Shown here piece by piece: positions 47,548-58,876 of a DNA stretch of 64,000 bases. The translations under genes and the position numbers were made by a program. The stretch is from contig CM070618.1 in assembly GCA_036346255.1 (NCBI GenBank), forward strand, positions 78,254,428 through 78,318,427. The letters run 5' to 3'. Source of the DNA: Ampelocalamus luodianensis. Its lineage: Eukaryota; Streptophyta; Magnoliopsida; Poales; Poaceae. The notes under the pieces were generated by a model. The model was given only the letters and a program-made list of their open reading frames with translations, was not told the origin of the DNA and did no database searches. Each line of letters begins with the position of its first letter. The stretch's first letter is position 1.

Positions 47548-47784
47548 GGGCTGTTTGGTTTGCTGTTCAGGATACCTTACCAAAATTTGGTTGACCTCGA
47601 GATTTGGCCATTGTTTGATTCACCTCCAAAATATGAGAATTTCGGCTACATATTCGGCTCCAAATCAGATTTTGAAAGGGTTGCAAACCAAACACTGCAA
47701 TGTTGCCACAGTTTTGGTAATGCTAAGATTTTGGCTACGACCAAATTTTGGTACGATTCACAAGAGGCATAAACCAAACAGCCC
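47548..47784. mobile_element. Small MITE with GGGCTGTTTGGTTT ends
   Basis: The left end GGGCTGTTTGGTTT (47,548-47,561) and right end AAACCAAACAGCCC (47,771-47,784) are perfect 14-bp inverted repeats enclosing 237 bp. The interior contains mirrored phrases such as ACCAAAATTTGG and CCAAATTTTGG, so it can fold on itself. A target duplication could not be confirmed (TCG on the left, ATT on the right). Ends of this type occur in grass PIF/Harbinger- or hAT-like MITEs. The superfamily is left open. Confidence 0.75.
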
Positions 47785-48947
47785 ATTGGATTGCGTTGCT
47801 GTAGAACGGATAGGCCACGACACGTCAGGAAAGTCGAGTGGAAACGGTAAAAAGAAAAGGAAAAAAGGAAAATCGCCATCTCCCCTCGAAGTAATCACCG
47901 GGCTGGAATCCATTCATTTCTGTTGGTTTCCGCGAAGAGCTCTGCGTTTGATTGCCATTGCTTCAGAGCATTCCAAATCGATTGCACCTCTCTCCGTAAA
48001 GCTTCCATAAACCCATCGACGCAACACGTTTTCAACTCTTCTTTCCCCACAAAAAAGAGAGCCACCCAACCGCGTCGCGGGGGCCCACCCCATGAAACTG
48101 CAGGCCGGGCCCACCGCCGCGCCTTATATAAAGCCGGCCCTCCGCCCCCTCCCCGACCCGTCATCGTCGTCTCTCTCCGTCTCCGTGATCAGCTTACCTC
48201 CTCCCACGTCCGTCCGTTCGTCGCGCCTCCACCCTCTCTCTAAAACCCCAGACGACTCACGAAGAAATTGACAGCGCCAACGACGAACGAGCGTCTCCAG
48301 GCTCCAGCAATACAAGGTGCGTCTCTGTCGCTTTGATCTTCCGATTGATTTGGTCGCGGTGTTGTGTTTTGGCATGCATGCGCGATGGAGCTTTTGCCCG
48401 AAGTTTGTTTTATACTTTTTCGCTAGAGATTTTGTCGAGGGCTAGAGCTAAGTCAATCTTGTGATTCTTGTCCATGCCTGTCTCCGATTCTTGGATTAGA
48501 GTGTAACTGCGTGCCGAAATATTCTTTACTCTTCAAATACTATGAGTTTGTGATCAAGGGCTAGGTCAACTCTGTTCATTAGCTCTTGATGGTTCTTCAG
48601 ATATGGACATATATACTTTCCGAAGGCAAGATGACACTATAAGCCTGTACATTTGGAATTGTTTGATCAGGTTTATGTAAGTAGTAATATATTTAGCTTT
48701 TTCAAAAACGAAATATTGTGTGTTTGCAGAAAGAATTAACATGCTTAACTCTATTTCGATTTTTTTTTTTGTTTTTGGAAAAAACGTATTCACACCCTCC
48801 ATCCTTTGATTTGCAATTACTGTATCCATACCGTTCAATATGAATGAATGGATTGTTTTTGGGATATTTTGTAATTACTCCGTTACTAAGCGGTTGCATG
48901 CATAAAACGCGAAGATTGATTCGGACGCGCGCCTCGAGGAGCAGCCG
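47785..48947 (+). promoter_or_regulatory. Promoter and leader with intron of the NHL gene
   Basis: A TATA box, CTTATATAAAG, lies at 48,123-48,133, with a GC-rich region before it and a C/T-rich leader behind it. A donor ACAAG-GTGCGTC at 48,316/48,317 suggests a 5' UTR intron of about 0.6 kb, AT-rich as expected. The acceptor is either TTACTAAG (about 48,890) or GCGAAG (about 48,914). It matters only for the leader, since the start codon lies beyond both. Confidence 0.65.
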
Positions 48948-49826
48948 ATGATGCACGGCCGCGTCCACCGGGCGGCGACGAGCTCGGACTACTCCGGCGA
49001 GATGAACCAGTCAGCTCACTCCTCCGACCCCTCCTCCAGCCCCTACAGCTTCCACTTCGAGAAACCCATCCCGCCGCCTCCTGCACAGGGGCAGCAGCCG
49101 TTGCCGCAGCCCGGCACGTACGTGGTGCAGGTCCCCAAGGACAGGGTCTTCCGCGTGCCGCCGCCCGAGAACGCACACCTCTTCCAGCACTACACCCGCC
49201 GCGCCGAGCGCCGCCGCCGCTGCTCCTGCTTCCGTGTCTGCTTGTACCTCTTCATCGCGCTCGTATCCCTCGCCGTCCTCCTCGCCGCCTTCGGCGCCGT
49301 CATGTTCCTCGTGTTCAAGCCCAAGCAGCCGGCGTACACGCTCGAGTCCCTTGCCGTGTCCGGCCTCGACGGTATCGTCAACGCCTCCGCCCCGGGGGCG
49401 TTCTCGCCGGAGTTCGACGCGACCGTCCGCGCCGACAACCCGAACGGCAAGATCGGCGTGCACTACGAGGGCGCCGAGAGCCACGTTGCCGTGTCGTACG
49501 GCGGGGTGAGTCTGGCCAACGGCGCGTGGCCGTCGTTCTACCAGGAACACGGGAACGTGACGGTGTTCGTGGCGAAGGCGAAGGGGGCTGGGATACGGTT
49601 CTCGGAGCGAGTGCGCGGGCAGATGGCCGCGGCCGAGCGGCTCCGGTCGGTGCTGTTCGACGTGGACATCAAGGTGCCCGTGCGGCTGCAGCTCGGCGGG
49701 GTGAAGACGTGCGCCGTGCCGGTGAGGGTGCGGTGCGCCGTGGCTGTGGACAGGCTCGCCGCCGACGCCAAGGTGGTGTCCAAATCGTGCGACGTGAAGG
49801 TGCAGCTCCTGTTCTGGAGGAACTGA
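48948..49826 (+). CDS. NDR1/HIN1-like (NHL), LEA_2-domain membrane protein
   Basis: A single coding exon of 292 residues. The N-terminal cytosolic part is Ser- and Pro-rich, with PGTYVVQVPKDRVFRVPPPE (residues 56-74) conserved in the NHL13-like group. A basic stretch RRAERRRRCSCFR precedes one membrane segment (about 98-124, VCLYLFIALVSLAVLLAAFG). The rest is the LEA_2 fold, with the NHL hallmark NPNGKIGVHYEG (164-175), a buried beta-strand pattern to the end, and KVQLLFWRN at the C-terminus. Family members sit in the plasma membrane and some act in bacterial defence beside NDR1; the role here is inferred only from the family. Two Met codons start the frame and the first (48,948) is taken. 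The gene is very GC-rich with G/C third positions, usual for intronless grass genes. Confidence 0.93.
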   Translation: MMHGRVHRAATSSDYSGEMNQSAHSSDPSSSPYSFHFEKPIPPPPAQGQQPLPQPGTYVVQVPKDRVFRVPPPENAHLFQHYTRRAERRRRCSCFRVCLYLFIALVSLAVLLAAFGAVMFLVFKPKQPAYTLESLAVSGLDGIVNASAPGAFSPEFDATVRADNPNGKIGVHYEGAESHVAVSYGGVSLANGAWPSFYQEHGNVTVFVAKAKGAGIRFSERVRGQMAAAERLRSVLFDVDIKVPVRLQLGGVKTCAVPVRVRCAVAVDRLAADAKVVSKSCDVKVQLLFWRN

Positions 49827-51249
49827 GGCAGCAAGAAGGTCCCCCCCCTTTTGAAGGAACTGGAGAGCAGTTTTTGGTACCAATGGATCCTCGATTCCAT
49901 GATTTTTTTTTTGTCCTGATTTGTGCGTCGGTTTGATCGAGTAATGTTGATCATATTCTGCTGCGAAATTGTCCTCTTCTTCTTCAGAAGACTGAAGAAA
50001 ATGTTTGTTGGTACAACGGTCCTTATTGTGTTACTACTTGAACCATGCTGTTGAGAAGAAAAAAAACATAAACCAAGTGTACATTTTCGTGATATGATTT
50101 CCAGTAGCAACTACATATTCTAACTTCGATCTGTCGAATATCCGAGAGTAGTTTAGTTTTGCCTAAAGATGATACCTAATTTTTGGGGGGTAAATTCGTT
50201 ATGTGCTCCAATTAAAATTCGCATTATTCCTTCATCTAGACCACCTACAATTTCCTCTCGTCACTAAACGCTAATTTGGATGCCATTACCAAAATAAAAA
50301 GAAGATCTGAAGTGGCCTCTTTAAGTGATAACATTGTGTAATCTTCATGAGTTGTTCTTGAATCTCAAATGCGCGAGTTGGCTATGAATGCCTCTGCGGA
50401 TCTGCCTGACACAAACAGAATGTCACATGAACTTGGATGTACTCCAATTTACTCTGGCATTTATGCTTTTGCAGTCACTTAGAACGATGAATTCTCCTTT
50501 CAGCGTACGTGAACTCAAAATTCTGCGATTGACAAGAACATACTACATGCTCAAAGAAACACTAACTGAACAGATCAGCTGATACGTGCATGATAACAAG
50601 ATCAGAGTACAAACCTGAGCATGACAACAAAATCAGACATGTACAGCTGAAACAATGAACAATGGGATATGAAAAATCATTTAGATACGTTTCGACAGTG
50701 ATCCAAAATTCCCAACATATCAGTGTATATTCCAAATGAAATCAGCATTTCAGCAGAAGGTATGATTCAGGGCGCGTGTTTTTCTTTCTGGTGTTAATCT
50801 TTGTCTGCTGGTGAATTAATTGTTGTGATCTCCCACTCGCAAAAATAAAATAAAATAAAATAAAAGGCTGTGATCTGAGAACAACTAATGGTAGTGTCCT
50901 CCACGCTTGGCCGTCTGATCATCCAAACCATATCAGAGAAAATGTCAGGATCGGTTCTGTACTTTGGTTACTTCTCGGTTCAGATTTGTATAACTAGTTC
51001 TGAAGACATTAGTGCGGCTACATGAACTTGAAGTTATGCTCAAACCTTTTCATTTGTCCAAACTACAGGAAGGAAAATATCTGGTTCGATCAATGTGATA
51101 TTGAGATATGGACCTGGAAATATTGTCAGGAATGGAAGTGGTGGCGACGCAGATCACAACTTAGTTGATTTGTCAGGACCTTCGTACACATCAGTTCAGT
51201 GATCCTGAAAGCAGGTTAGCCTGTTGAGTCATGAGAATATTGGTTACGA
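49827..51249 (+). other. NHL 3' UTR and intergenic spacer
   Basis: After the stop codon the 3' UTR runs through T-rich sequence to about 50,120. An (AAAAT)n microsatellite is at 50,842-50,866. No other gene or repeat boundary is recognised. Confidence 0.55.
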
Positions 51250-51254
51250 TACTA

Positions 51255-51540
51255 AAAAGACATACTCTGTCACGCCACCTTTTTCAGATCGATAAGGCTG
51301 TATCCTGTCACGCCAAACGCTGCCACTTTTGTAAACTGAGATGACAACACATTGCAACAGTGCCTTTTAAGACCGAAAAGACCACCCTACCACGTCACCT
51401 TTTTAGACCGAAAAAAAAGCACCACGATACGCACACGCTGCCACTTTTGCAGACCGAGATGACAACACACTGCAACGCTAACTTTTTAGACCGAAAATGC
51501 TACACTCTGCCACGTCACCTTTTCAGACTAAAAAGACCCC
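51255..51540 (+). repeat. Tandem promoter-type repeats, units of about 120 bp
   Basis: Two long units, at about 51,308-51,425 and 51,428-51,540, share CGCTGCCACTTTTG, GAGATGACAACACA, a TTTTTAGACCGAAAA word and CACGTCACCTTTT. A third partial copy precedes them from 51,255. They sit directly upstream of a TATA box (CCTTATAAAAGG, about 51,539) and a small gene remnant, so they were probably its upstream repeats. Confidence 0.7.
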
Positions 51541-51635
51541 TTATAAAAGGAGGGAGAAGAAAACTGAAAGAGAACACTACATCACCACATCCAACACTTT
51601 ACCAAAGCTTGCTTAACACAACAGAGAGGAAGGAA

Positions 51636-52250
51636 ATGTCGGACTCGTCGGTGAATTTCTACGCGAAGATGTTGCGAAAGCGCAAATGGCTTGCCGAGAA
51701 GGCTAAACCCTACCCGGATTGTTCTACGAAGGATACGCCGGTACCACCAAAGTTCCCACGCTTGCAATGTGTGTGCGAGAACCGGCTAAGATCATCCAGT
51801 TAACACACCTGGTAACAGCCCCGGGCGTACTACACGTACGGGAACATCCTTGTAAACGAATCTTGCACACACATAGATTTTTCACATTTTACATTCCAAT
51901 CCACATATCCTAACTACATCTGCGCATAATGGTAGCTGGAGATGCGATGCAACTTCTTCGAATGGATCGACGGCCTAGACGTGTATGATAGAGCGTTCAT
52001 CGAGCAGAAGTACATGTTAAACTATGCGAAGCGAGCCAAGATCTTCGAACGCTGAAAACCTTACGTATCTGACCCTATTGAAAAGACATCGATGGAGCCC
52101 AGGAAAGCAGGGTGGTGGTGGAGGACCCCCCAAACAAGAAGCTTAGTACGACCGGGCCGAGCGCGCGGACAAGGGGAAGACTCCTGCTAGTGAGACAAAC
52201 GGTCGTTGTAGCGCTTCCCATCGCCCGAGCGCAGTCCGGATTGAAGAGGT
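51636..52250 (+). pseudogene. Broken GRF zinc-finger gene of transposon type
   Basis: Behind a TATA box (about 51,541) and leader, the frame starts MSDSSVNFYAKMLRKRKWLA (51,636) and reaches the cysteine pair CVCENR. A frame change then lets AKIIQLTHL be read in another frame. A probable intron (donor about 51,852, acceptor GCTGGAG about 51,941) precedes MRCNFFEWIDGLDVYDRAFI and an alpha-helical tail. The CxC ... CNFFEWID pattern is the zf-GRF domain, often found in grass transposon-derived genes. A TGA at 52,053-52,055 replaces the expected Trp codon of ERWKP. With the frame change this makes a non-functional copy. GRF domains bind nucleic acid. Confidence 0.72.
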
Positions 52251-53321
52251 AAGTTATGTTCAATTTGCATCCTGATTATTAATTTGGTCCTACGTTGTGC
52301 TATCCTAATATCATTCAATCGTCTAGCCCGTCTCTCAGAACATGGCTGACTTCGAGACAGATCGCCGCCGCGGGTAGTTCAAGACAAGGGGAAGGGACCG
52401 ATGGGCCGCCAGGACTAATCGATTTCATTCTAATCAACCTTTTTTTCGATTCCAAAAAGACGCACATGTATTGTAAGTGTATTTTAGTTTGTTGATTCAT
52501 ACATGTTGGCATTTCTAATGTACATAACTAAACCCAGCGTGTCATGTAATTCACAATTAAATTATGAAGTCTTTCAAACTTACTTCTCTTTTCACAGATA
52601 TTTCGACTATTAAATATTACATAATCTATTCGCGAAGGAATCGGTTCCACGAACAATACAATCGGGACAACAGCGCGTATGGCAACCGTAAACTCAATTT
52701 TTTCTCATTTTGCTCCAAACAGGGTTGTTTGTGTTATTGCGCCACCAATCTCGCATTCTCTACTTCATATTTCATTATCTTCTCTAATTTTGGATTCCCA
52801 ACCACGCGGACATTTCAAAGTATTACCAAAAAACTTCGTGAAATACACTGAATTTTTCGGTTGAATTCTCTACACATAAATTATAAAAAAAAATATAGGA
52901 TAATTTCGTCATTTCAAATGGTGACATGAACCTGTGGGGGCACGGTAGGGGACACATGTCGCATACCCACACGTCTGCGATGTTATTTTTGCCAATTTGC
53001 TCGTAGAGAGAACTAGTTTTACTATTTCACAGTGCAACAGTAACAATTAAGCCGAAAACTTCATGAAACACCGCAGCTGTTACTCCCGCTTGGGCGTGCT
53101 ATGCTTTCTAGCCCAGCCACCGTTTCTAGTCCCGGGCCTCCTTTAAAAAAAACGACGATTGGGTTTTGACTTCGGAGTTCACCGTACAGACTCACATTTG
53201 TTTGCCTTGCCACATAACACGTGTACGCACGTAAGTCAACCCACGAAATCTATCCGAGCGGCAGTGCTAGTTGCAACGAGACAGGTTGACCATGTGCTTA
53301 CTTAGCGGCGGCTGCGCGCCA
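52251..53321. other. Intergenic or decayed transposon DNA
   Basis: No supported gene. It may hold the rest of the element that carried the GRF gene, but no ends or domains can be seen. Confidence 0.4.
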
Positions 53322-53590
53322 TGTTTAAGGACATTCTGGCCACGACGTTCCACCGCCGCAGTCTCGACGGAGGCCACGGCTACAAGCGTGCCCCGCGGCA
53401 CAAGGACGGCATGGAGGACTACGAGGCGACGATGTTCAAGGAGTAAGTGCTGGGAGCGGAGGCACACGGTGACCAATTCCTAGAGAAGCGGCCCGTGCCT
53501 GTTCGGATCGCCCATGCACGACTTCAAGGAAGCGGCTCTCTCTTATGTCCGCGCCAACAATTGTGAATTCTATGACCTTTTTTTTTTGCT
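53322..53590 (+). pseudogene. Short coding remnant of unknown family
   Basis: Starting at ATG 53,322 the frame reads MFKDILATTFHRRSLDGGHG and DGMEDYEATMFKE before a TAA. Read-through gives AEAHGDQFLEKRPVP. A shift of frame then gives MHDFKEAALSYVRANNCEFY. The amino-acid pattern across the stop and shift is protein-like, with strong codon structure, which shows decay of a once coding exon. I do not recognise the family. It could belong to the same element as the GRF fragment. Confidence 0.5.
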
Positions 53591-53938
53591 TTGAGGAACT
53601 AAGCATGCACGTGCCCGATTTTAATTCTCATATATCAACATATCTACTTTGCCTTGTAGGGAGAAAAGCAGCATTAGCATATGGCGAGCAAGCGGTACAA
53701 ATGTACAATATCTGAAGGTAAGTATAAGGTTCGAGGGCCCATAGATGCAACGTACGTTTTGGGTTGTTTTTTCCTTGGACAATGCTAATACGCGTACATC
53801 CCTACAATCAACTTCCCACTTTTGATGCCTCGTTTGACGATTCTACTGCTGCATCTTTAGAAAAAAAAAAAAGGAGAAGGATAGGGGTGGCTAGTCAGAA
53901 AAGTTATAACTATTATTCGAATTCTGAGTGAATCAAAT

Positions 53939-54010
53939 CTCCCCAAGTAGGATTCGAACCTACAACCAGTCAGCTAACAGCCGACCGCTCTACCACTGAG
54001 CTACTGAGGG
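53939..54010 (-). tRNA. trnN-GUU: tRNA-Asn (GUU), plastid-derived copy in the nuclear genome
   Basis: The minus strand folds into a 72-nt cloverleaf: D-arm GCTC/GAGC, anticodon stem GTCGG/CTGAC around loop CTGTTAG (anticodon GTT), and T-arm GTAGG-TTCGAAT-CCTAC. The sequence matches chloroplast tRNA-Asn closely, as I remember it, with about three changes: position 1 is C and so mismatches A72, loop position 38 is G, and one base in the variable/T-arm junction is changed. The next 40 bases on its 3' side (53,898-53,938) also look plastid-like. It is best seen as transferred plastid DNA (NUPT), and is probably not expressed as a working tRNA. Confidence 0.85.
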
Positions 54011-54014
54011 TGGA

Positions 54015-54247
54015 ACTTAAAAAAATTGGACAATCTGTTCGCTCACGTCACCGCACCACTTTGCTCTGTGCCTTCCCCGTCTCTAGCTGCTTTCTCCTTT
54101 CTTCCCCCAAATTGCTCTTTATCTTCCTAGGGGACTTTAAAAAAATCGAACGCTTTGTTCGCTCACGTCACCACACCACTTTGCTCTATGCCTTCCCCGG
54201 TTTCTAGTTGCTTCCTCCTTTCTTCCCCCAATCTGCTCCTTATCTCA
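54015..54247 (+). repeat. 119-bp tandem duplication
   Basis: Two copies, starting near 54,015 and 54,134, share TTCGCTCACGTCACC, CACTTTGCTCT, GCCTTCCCCG and TTTCTTCCCCCAA. They begin right after the plastid-derived tRNA. No coding meaning is visible. Confidence 0.8.
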
Positions 54248-56257
54248 AATTTGTTAACTTCTATAGAATAATTACTATTGCTGTTGCTGGGAGCCTCCTC
54301 CCATCTCGCACATTTCTCCCCTGTATTCCCCCAATCCTCTAATCCAACACACACAGTCTCCTCCTCCTGGACTTCTTCTCATCCTATTCCACATATCCTC
54401 CAAGCTCCCTCTCCCTCTCCTTTCCTCTCCAAGCTAGTGAGGTTAGGGCGGTGCGCGAGGCAGCAGTGGACGGTGAGCGAAGGAAGCCTCCTCAAAATTT
54501 GAGCTTAGCTTCTCACTGCCATCCACACACATCGTCCTCTCGTTGTTTGTAATGTCTCTTACAAGATTTTGTGTGTATTTCAATTATGTTGCGGATGTAT
54601 TCCTGATTTGATGTGCATTTGGTTGCAACATTTCAATTATGTTGCAACAAAGAGAGGGAGCGCATGCAGCAAATGTGTCGGACAGCCGTCGAAGAAGTCA
54701 GGAAGACGGATGACGAGTAGACAACATAAGGCTGGTGACCTTTTTCCTCAAGTCCATGGAGACAAATGTTGCAGCAATAGGTGGTTTTTTGTTGCAATGG
54801 TGTTTTTGATTTGTTGCAGGCCTTTTACCATCTAAATGTTGCATGCATTCTCTCAAATTCTTTTCTCCATTGTCGCAAAAAGTGATTTAGTTTGGTTACA
54901 TCTTCCTGAAGTTTTGTTGCAACCATTATCGCCGATCGTTACACACATGAAAACAAAATGTTTCATAAGTTTGTTTTAAATGTTGCAAATTTTTTGATGT
55001 TGTAACAATTATTTTCGGATGTTGCAACTATTATTTTAAAATGTTACAATATTGTAACATCGAAATTTGTTTAATTGGTATATTTGAATTAGTTTTTAAG
55101 CGCAACTAGGTTCTATACTGATGGTTTCCACGCAATTTTGGTGAGAATATGCTATTTTTTCCATGTATATTTGACATTGTCTACACTGTTCTTCATTTCT
55201 CCACCTGAATTCCCTGGCGCATCGCAATATCACTTACCTTTCTATTTATGAATCATTGCTACCTCAATCGTCCTCACAAAATTCTTCAGAAATTTACCGC
55301 ACTACAACAACATACGACGATCACAAAATGTTATTACGAGTCTAACAGATTTCGTACCCTTGAGAATCTACAAAAATCACAAATGCTATTCAGTTCCTTT
55401 ATACCCCCTATCATGTTACCCTATTTGTTAAGTTGTACGAAGTAGTTGTGAAGAGATGTTTTCTTTTTACATGATTGATATGAATTACTACTCAATACAT
55501 AAGTTTAGAATCCACTGTGAAAATTCTACTGCGGTGAGGTCGGGCACTGGAAGATTTATTGCCTTGTGCTACGTGACAGTAGAGGGTTTTAGGAAGCATA
55601 TGATGGTCTCCTTCTGGTTGTGTGCTACGGACAATAAGAAGTTAGTACTCGGGGCTAACGATCAACTTCTACTTACTATAATAAGCTTTTTATAGGTTTG
55701 GCTTGGTGGTTTAGGGTTTAGCTATAGTGTTGTGATACCTGCTGAAACTTGTGCCTGATCGTAAAAAAAAGGGTTCCTAATATGTCTAGTCCAATTGTCT
55801 ACTTAGTTAATAACTTATAATTCACAGGAAGGGGTCGTAAGTAATTTGCATCTTTTGTATATGCAGTAAGCATGTATTTATATGCACTTGAAGTATGTAT
55901 TTAAATGGACCAGACATGTTTGCAGGAAGGGTTCTTAATATGTTCGGTTTAACACCGGTGTGGCACCACGAAGCGTCACACAACACCCTTGCTGGTGGAG
56001 GCGCGCGAGCGAATCAATCGGGAGTCGGGTCCAGAGATTCGACATGCCATAAAAGTGAGCACTGCGAGCAAGGGGGGGACAGCAGCGACGGGGCGACAGA
56101 TGTGCGAAGGAGGTAGTGTCTCTTACATAGAGTAGTCATGTGGTAAAAACTTCCCACAATCCAAGTCACATGAAATCATGAAACCCTAATTCCGAAACCT
56201 TTCGTCCTAATTTTCGAGACTTAAACCCTTAATTTTCGACACAATTTTAAAGCATAT
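54248..56257. other. Intergenic DNA rich in GTTGCA words
   Basis: From about 54,590 to 55,070 the words TGTTGCA, GTTGCAAC and GTTGTAAC occur more than ten times in irregular spacing, a pattern seen in some decayed grass DNA transposons. The rest, to 56,257, has no gene. The open frame at 55,456-55,695 has no family features. Confidence 0.4.
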
Positions 56258-56535
56258 AAAATTTTGTAAAAATTACACAAAGTCCACTATGTAAGGAGCC
56301 TGGAAAAAAACATAATATTTAGACATCATTTTCTATATTAGAAAATTCTTACAAACAGTATAATTAAATGAATTTTTGAGAAAAAAAATCAGAACAGGTA
56401 AAATTTTAAAAAAATTACACAAGCAATTATACTGTGTCGGGAGGCTTCGCAAAAAAAAAATCATAATTTTTTGAGCTCATTTGCTATATTTAGAAATTTT
56501 TCCAAAAAAATTATACTTAAATGGATTTCCGAGAA
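56258..56535. repeat. Two diverged AT-rich units of about 140 bp
   Basis: Units starting near 56,258 and 56,400 share AAAATTTT...AAATTACACAA, a GGAGGCTTCGCA/GGAGCCTGGA word, TTTGCTATATTTAGAAA and AATGGATTTCCGAG/AATGAATTTTTGAG. Old tandem duplication. Confidence 0.6.
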
Positions 56536-57248
56536 ATGCTGCTACAGTGCTATATTAGATATTGCTGTTGTGTGGGGCACAATAGGCAGGAGGAGGAGGC
56601 CAAATGTGGAATTTCGACGAAAAGAGGGCTACATTTGGAATTCTCGTGTGCCAGGGGAAACAGTGTGCAAACTTCAGAAGATTTGCCACTTTTTATTACT
56701 ACTAACTAACTAAATTGCATCTCATTGTGCAGACGACGGGGAGGTTGCAGCCAATAAGCAGATTAGATTGCACACGCAAAAACTTATGTAAACATGAATT
56801 CACAAACAAAACAAAGTGTGGACAAGCTACGCTTCACTAGTAAATATTAAGGTTTGAGGCAGATCAAGTGCGTTGCCATTGATTAATCACATTCCCTTCA
56901 GAGGTTAAACGAAAGACAAACGGACGAGTTAATAAATTTTAGGTATAATTGGTGTCAGACACCGTGTTTATACATGTGACATTAGCTCAAAGACACTGTC
57001 AACTTGCGAATAACTTATCAACTAAAAAATAAAAAAAGACAGGTAGACGAGGTGTATTTTTCCCTATATTCACCCTAGAAATGTTTGAGAATTAGAATGA
57101 GCTAGCTTAACCCCACAAGCGAGGGGTTAGGAAGAAACTCAAAAGGTTTGATACCAAGATAAACCTAATCATAAAGATATTACCGTTAGTCCGCCACTGA
57201 CAGCTACCGACTTGTCGCCTGCCCACCCCACCACCGCTACTTGCAAAT
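56536..57248. other. Intergenic DNA, nothing recognised
   Basis: AT-rich spacer, without a domain-bearing frame or clear repeat. Confidence 0.45.
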
Positions 57249-57490
57249 TTGACTTTCAACATGAAACATTTGGAACTTTCTACATGGAAATCTGAACATT
57301 TCGACTTTCAATTGGGGAATTCTAAACTTTCAACTCAAAATTTGGGCTTTCAACTAGAAAATGTGACTTTAGTTTGGGAGAACAAGGACTTTCAACTTAA
57401 ATTTGGCCTTTCTGCTGGAAAACTAGACTTTCAATTAGAGTAAATCAAAGCTTTCAAATCGAAATTTGGGCTTTCAACTATATTTTAGAG
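57249..57490 (+). repeat. Short-period repeat based on CTTTCAACT
   Basis: The word CTTTCAAC/CTTTCAAT followed by a GAAAATTTGGG-like tail returns about every 25-30 bp, eight or more times. One frame stays open for 64 codons and reads as repeated FQL or FQLE words. The open frame is likely a by-product of the repeat and not a gene. Confidence 0.65.
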
Positions 57491-58876
57491 GATTCCACCC
57501 CCGGTTGCTTGGAGCTTTCTTCGACGAGCTCGAGCAGGCGGCAGTCAACGGCGGTGTGCCGCCAGTGGTGGTGGTCGGCCTCGATGTTATTCGACAATTA
57601 GGGTTTGGGCTTGGAGAAGAGAATGAGACGCCGGGGTAGCAACCATGCTATTTTCTTAACCGGGAGATCTCACCAGTAAGTAGAAACCGTACAATGAGCA
57701 AAGCAACGGCACTCAATCTGGAGCCGTCCGCTGGCCGATCGCTACAGTCGTCCCATCAGTGCTTCGGCAGCCGATGCTTTTCTTAATGGTGCTCCACGGC
57801 TGCAGCCTCTGCCTAACTTACGAGAGCGTTTCTTCGACCAATCGCTTCCACCCAGCGCGAATCCCCGCGTCGGCGTCGGCGTCTACGCGGGACGCAGCGC
57901 CCATCAGACCAGCTAGACCCCCAAGCCGGCGCACGACCCAATGAGGCACTCACTGGTCGATCACGTACGTTTCGGTTTGCAACACCCGCGCGCGCGCGTC
58001 CGTCCGTGCGCCTGCCTTGCGATTATACCAACAGGCCGGGCGACCGACCGAGTGCAAGTCGGAGTCTTATTACAACGTGGGATTGATATGGGCGTACGGC
58101 CATATTGTAGTAGGTCTCCCTATGAGTACTTGAATAGACGACTAGGCACGACACGGACTTCCCGAAGTAATTTACTACTAATATTTGGTAATGATAATAA
58201 AAAAATGATAACATCAACGAAATTCAGTGTCACATGCATGTGGACGATTCGAAAGTGAGAAAATCTCCTACTAAAATTTGACTTGATTACAATCTAAATA
58301 ATGTTCATATTGCCATATTTTGGTTTTACCTGAGTTTTGACTATGTCAAATTTTGACTTAGTTGTTAGAGTTATGAACCAAATAGCCCTAACATCCTCAA
58401 CAAAGATTGAATTTCCTTCTTGGCAACAAATTTCACCCTGATTACACTCGGACGAGCAGTAACATCCTTCATTCTCTCCAAGTTATCCAAATTACATGTC
58501 ACTCCTACCATTACCCCTGCTGTCATAACAAGAGACAAGGATAGCAATTTTAGAATGGGATTGAAGACTGAAATTTGATTAAACATAAGTCACATATTTT
58601 ATCCATTAGATCAATATCTCATCATATGATACATCAATTTGTACACAAATCTAATGGTCACAACACTTGACTTAACTTAAAAAAAATTCAGATGACTTAC
58701 AAATAGCAAATCCGTTCCAAAATACACTGTACTATAAGGGTGCCGAAACCGATTCATCAAACGGAATCACGAAAACACCATATTAAAGCATCTATCTGCA
58801 AAATTTCCTGTCATGACCAAAACTGCAGAACTGAAGATAACATGGGACCACTCACGAAACGGCAAGTACATGCCCA
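57491..58876. other. Spacer and RPL30 downstream region
   Basis: No gene is supported. At about 58,371-58,400 AACCAAATAGCCCTAAC resembles the end of a MITE, and 58,330-58,370 has TGACTATGTCAAATTTTGAC, but no partner end is found. The part next to 58,877 would be the 3' UTR of RPL30. Confidence 0.45.

Noticed and set aside
49011..49883. 290-codon minus-strand frame
   Set aside because: Antisense shadow of the very GC-rich NHL gene. Only the plus strand shows a domain and membrane segment.
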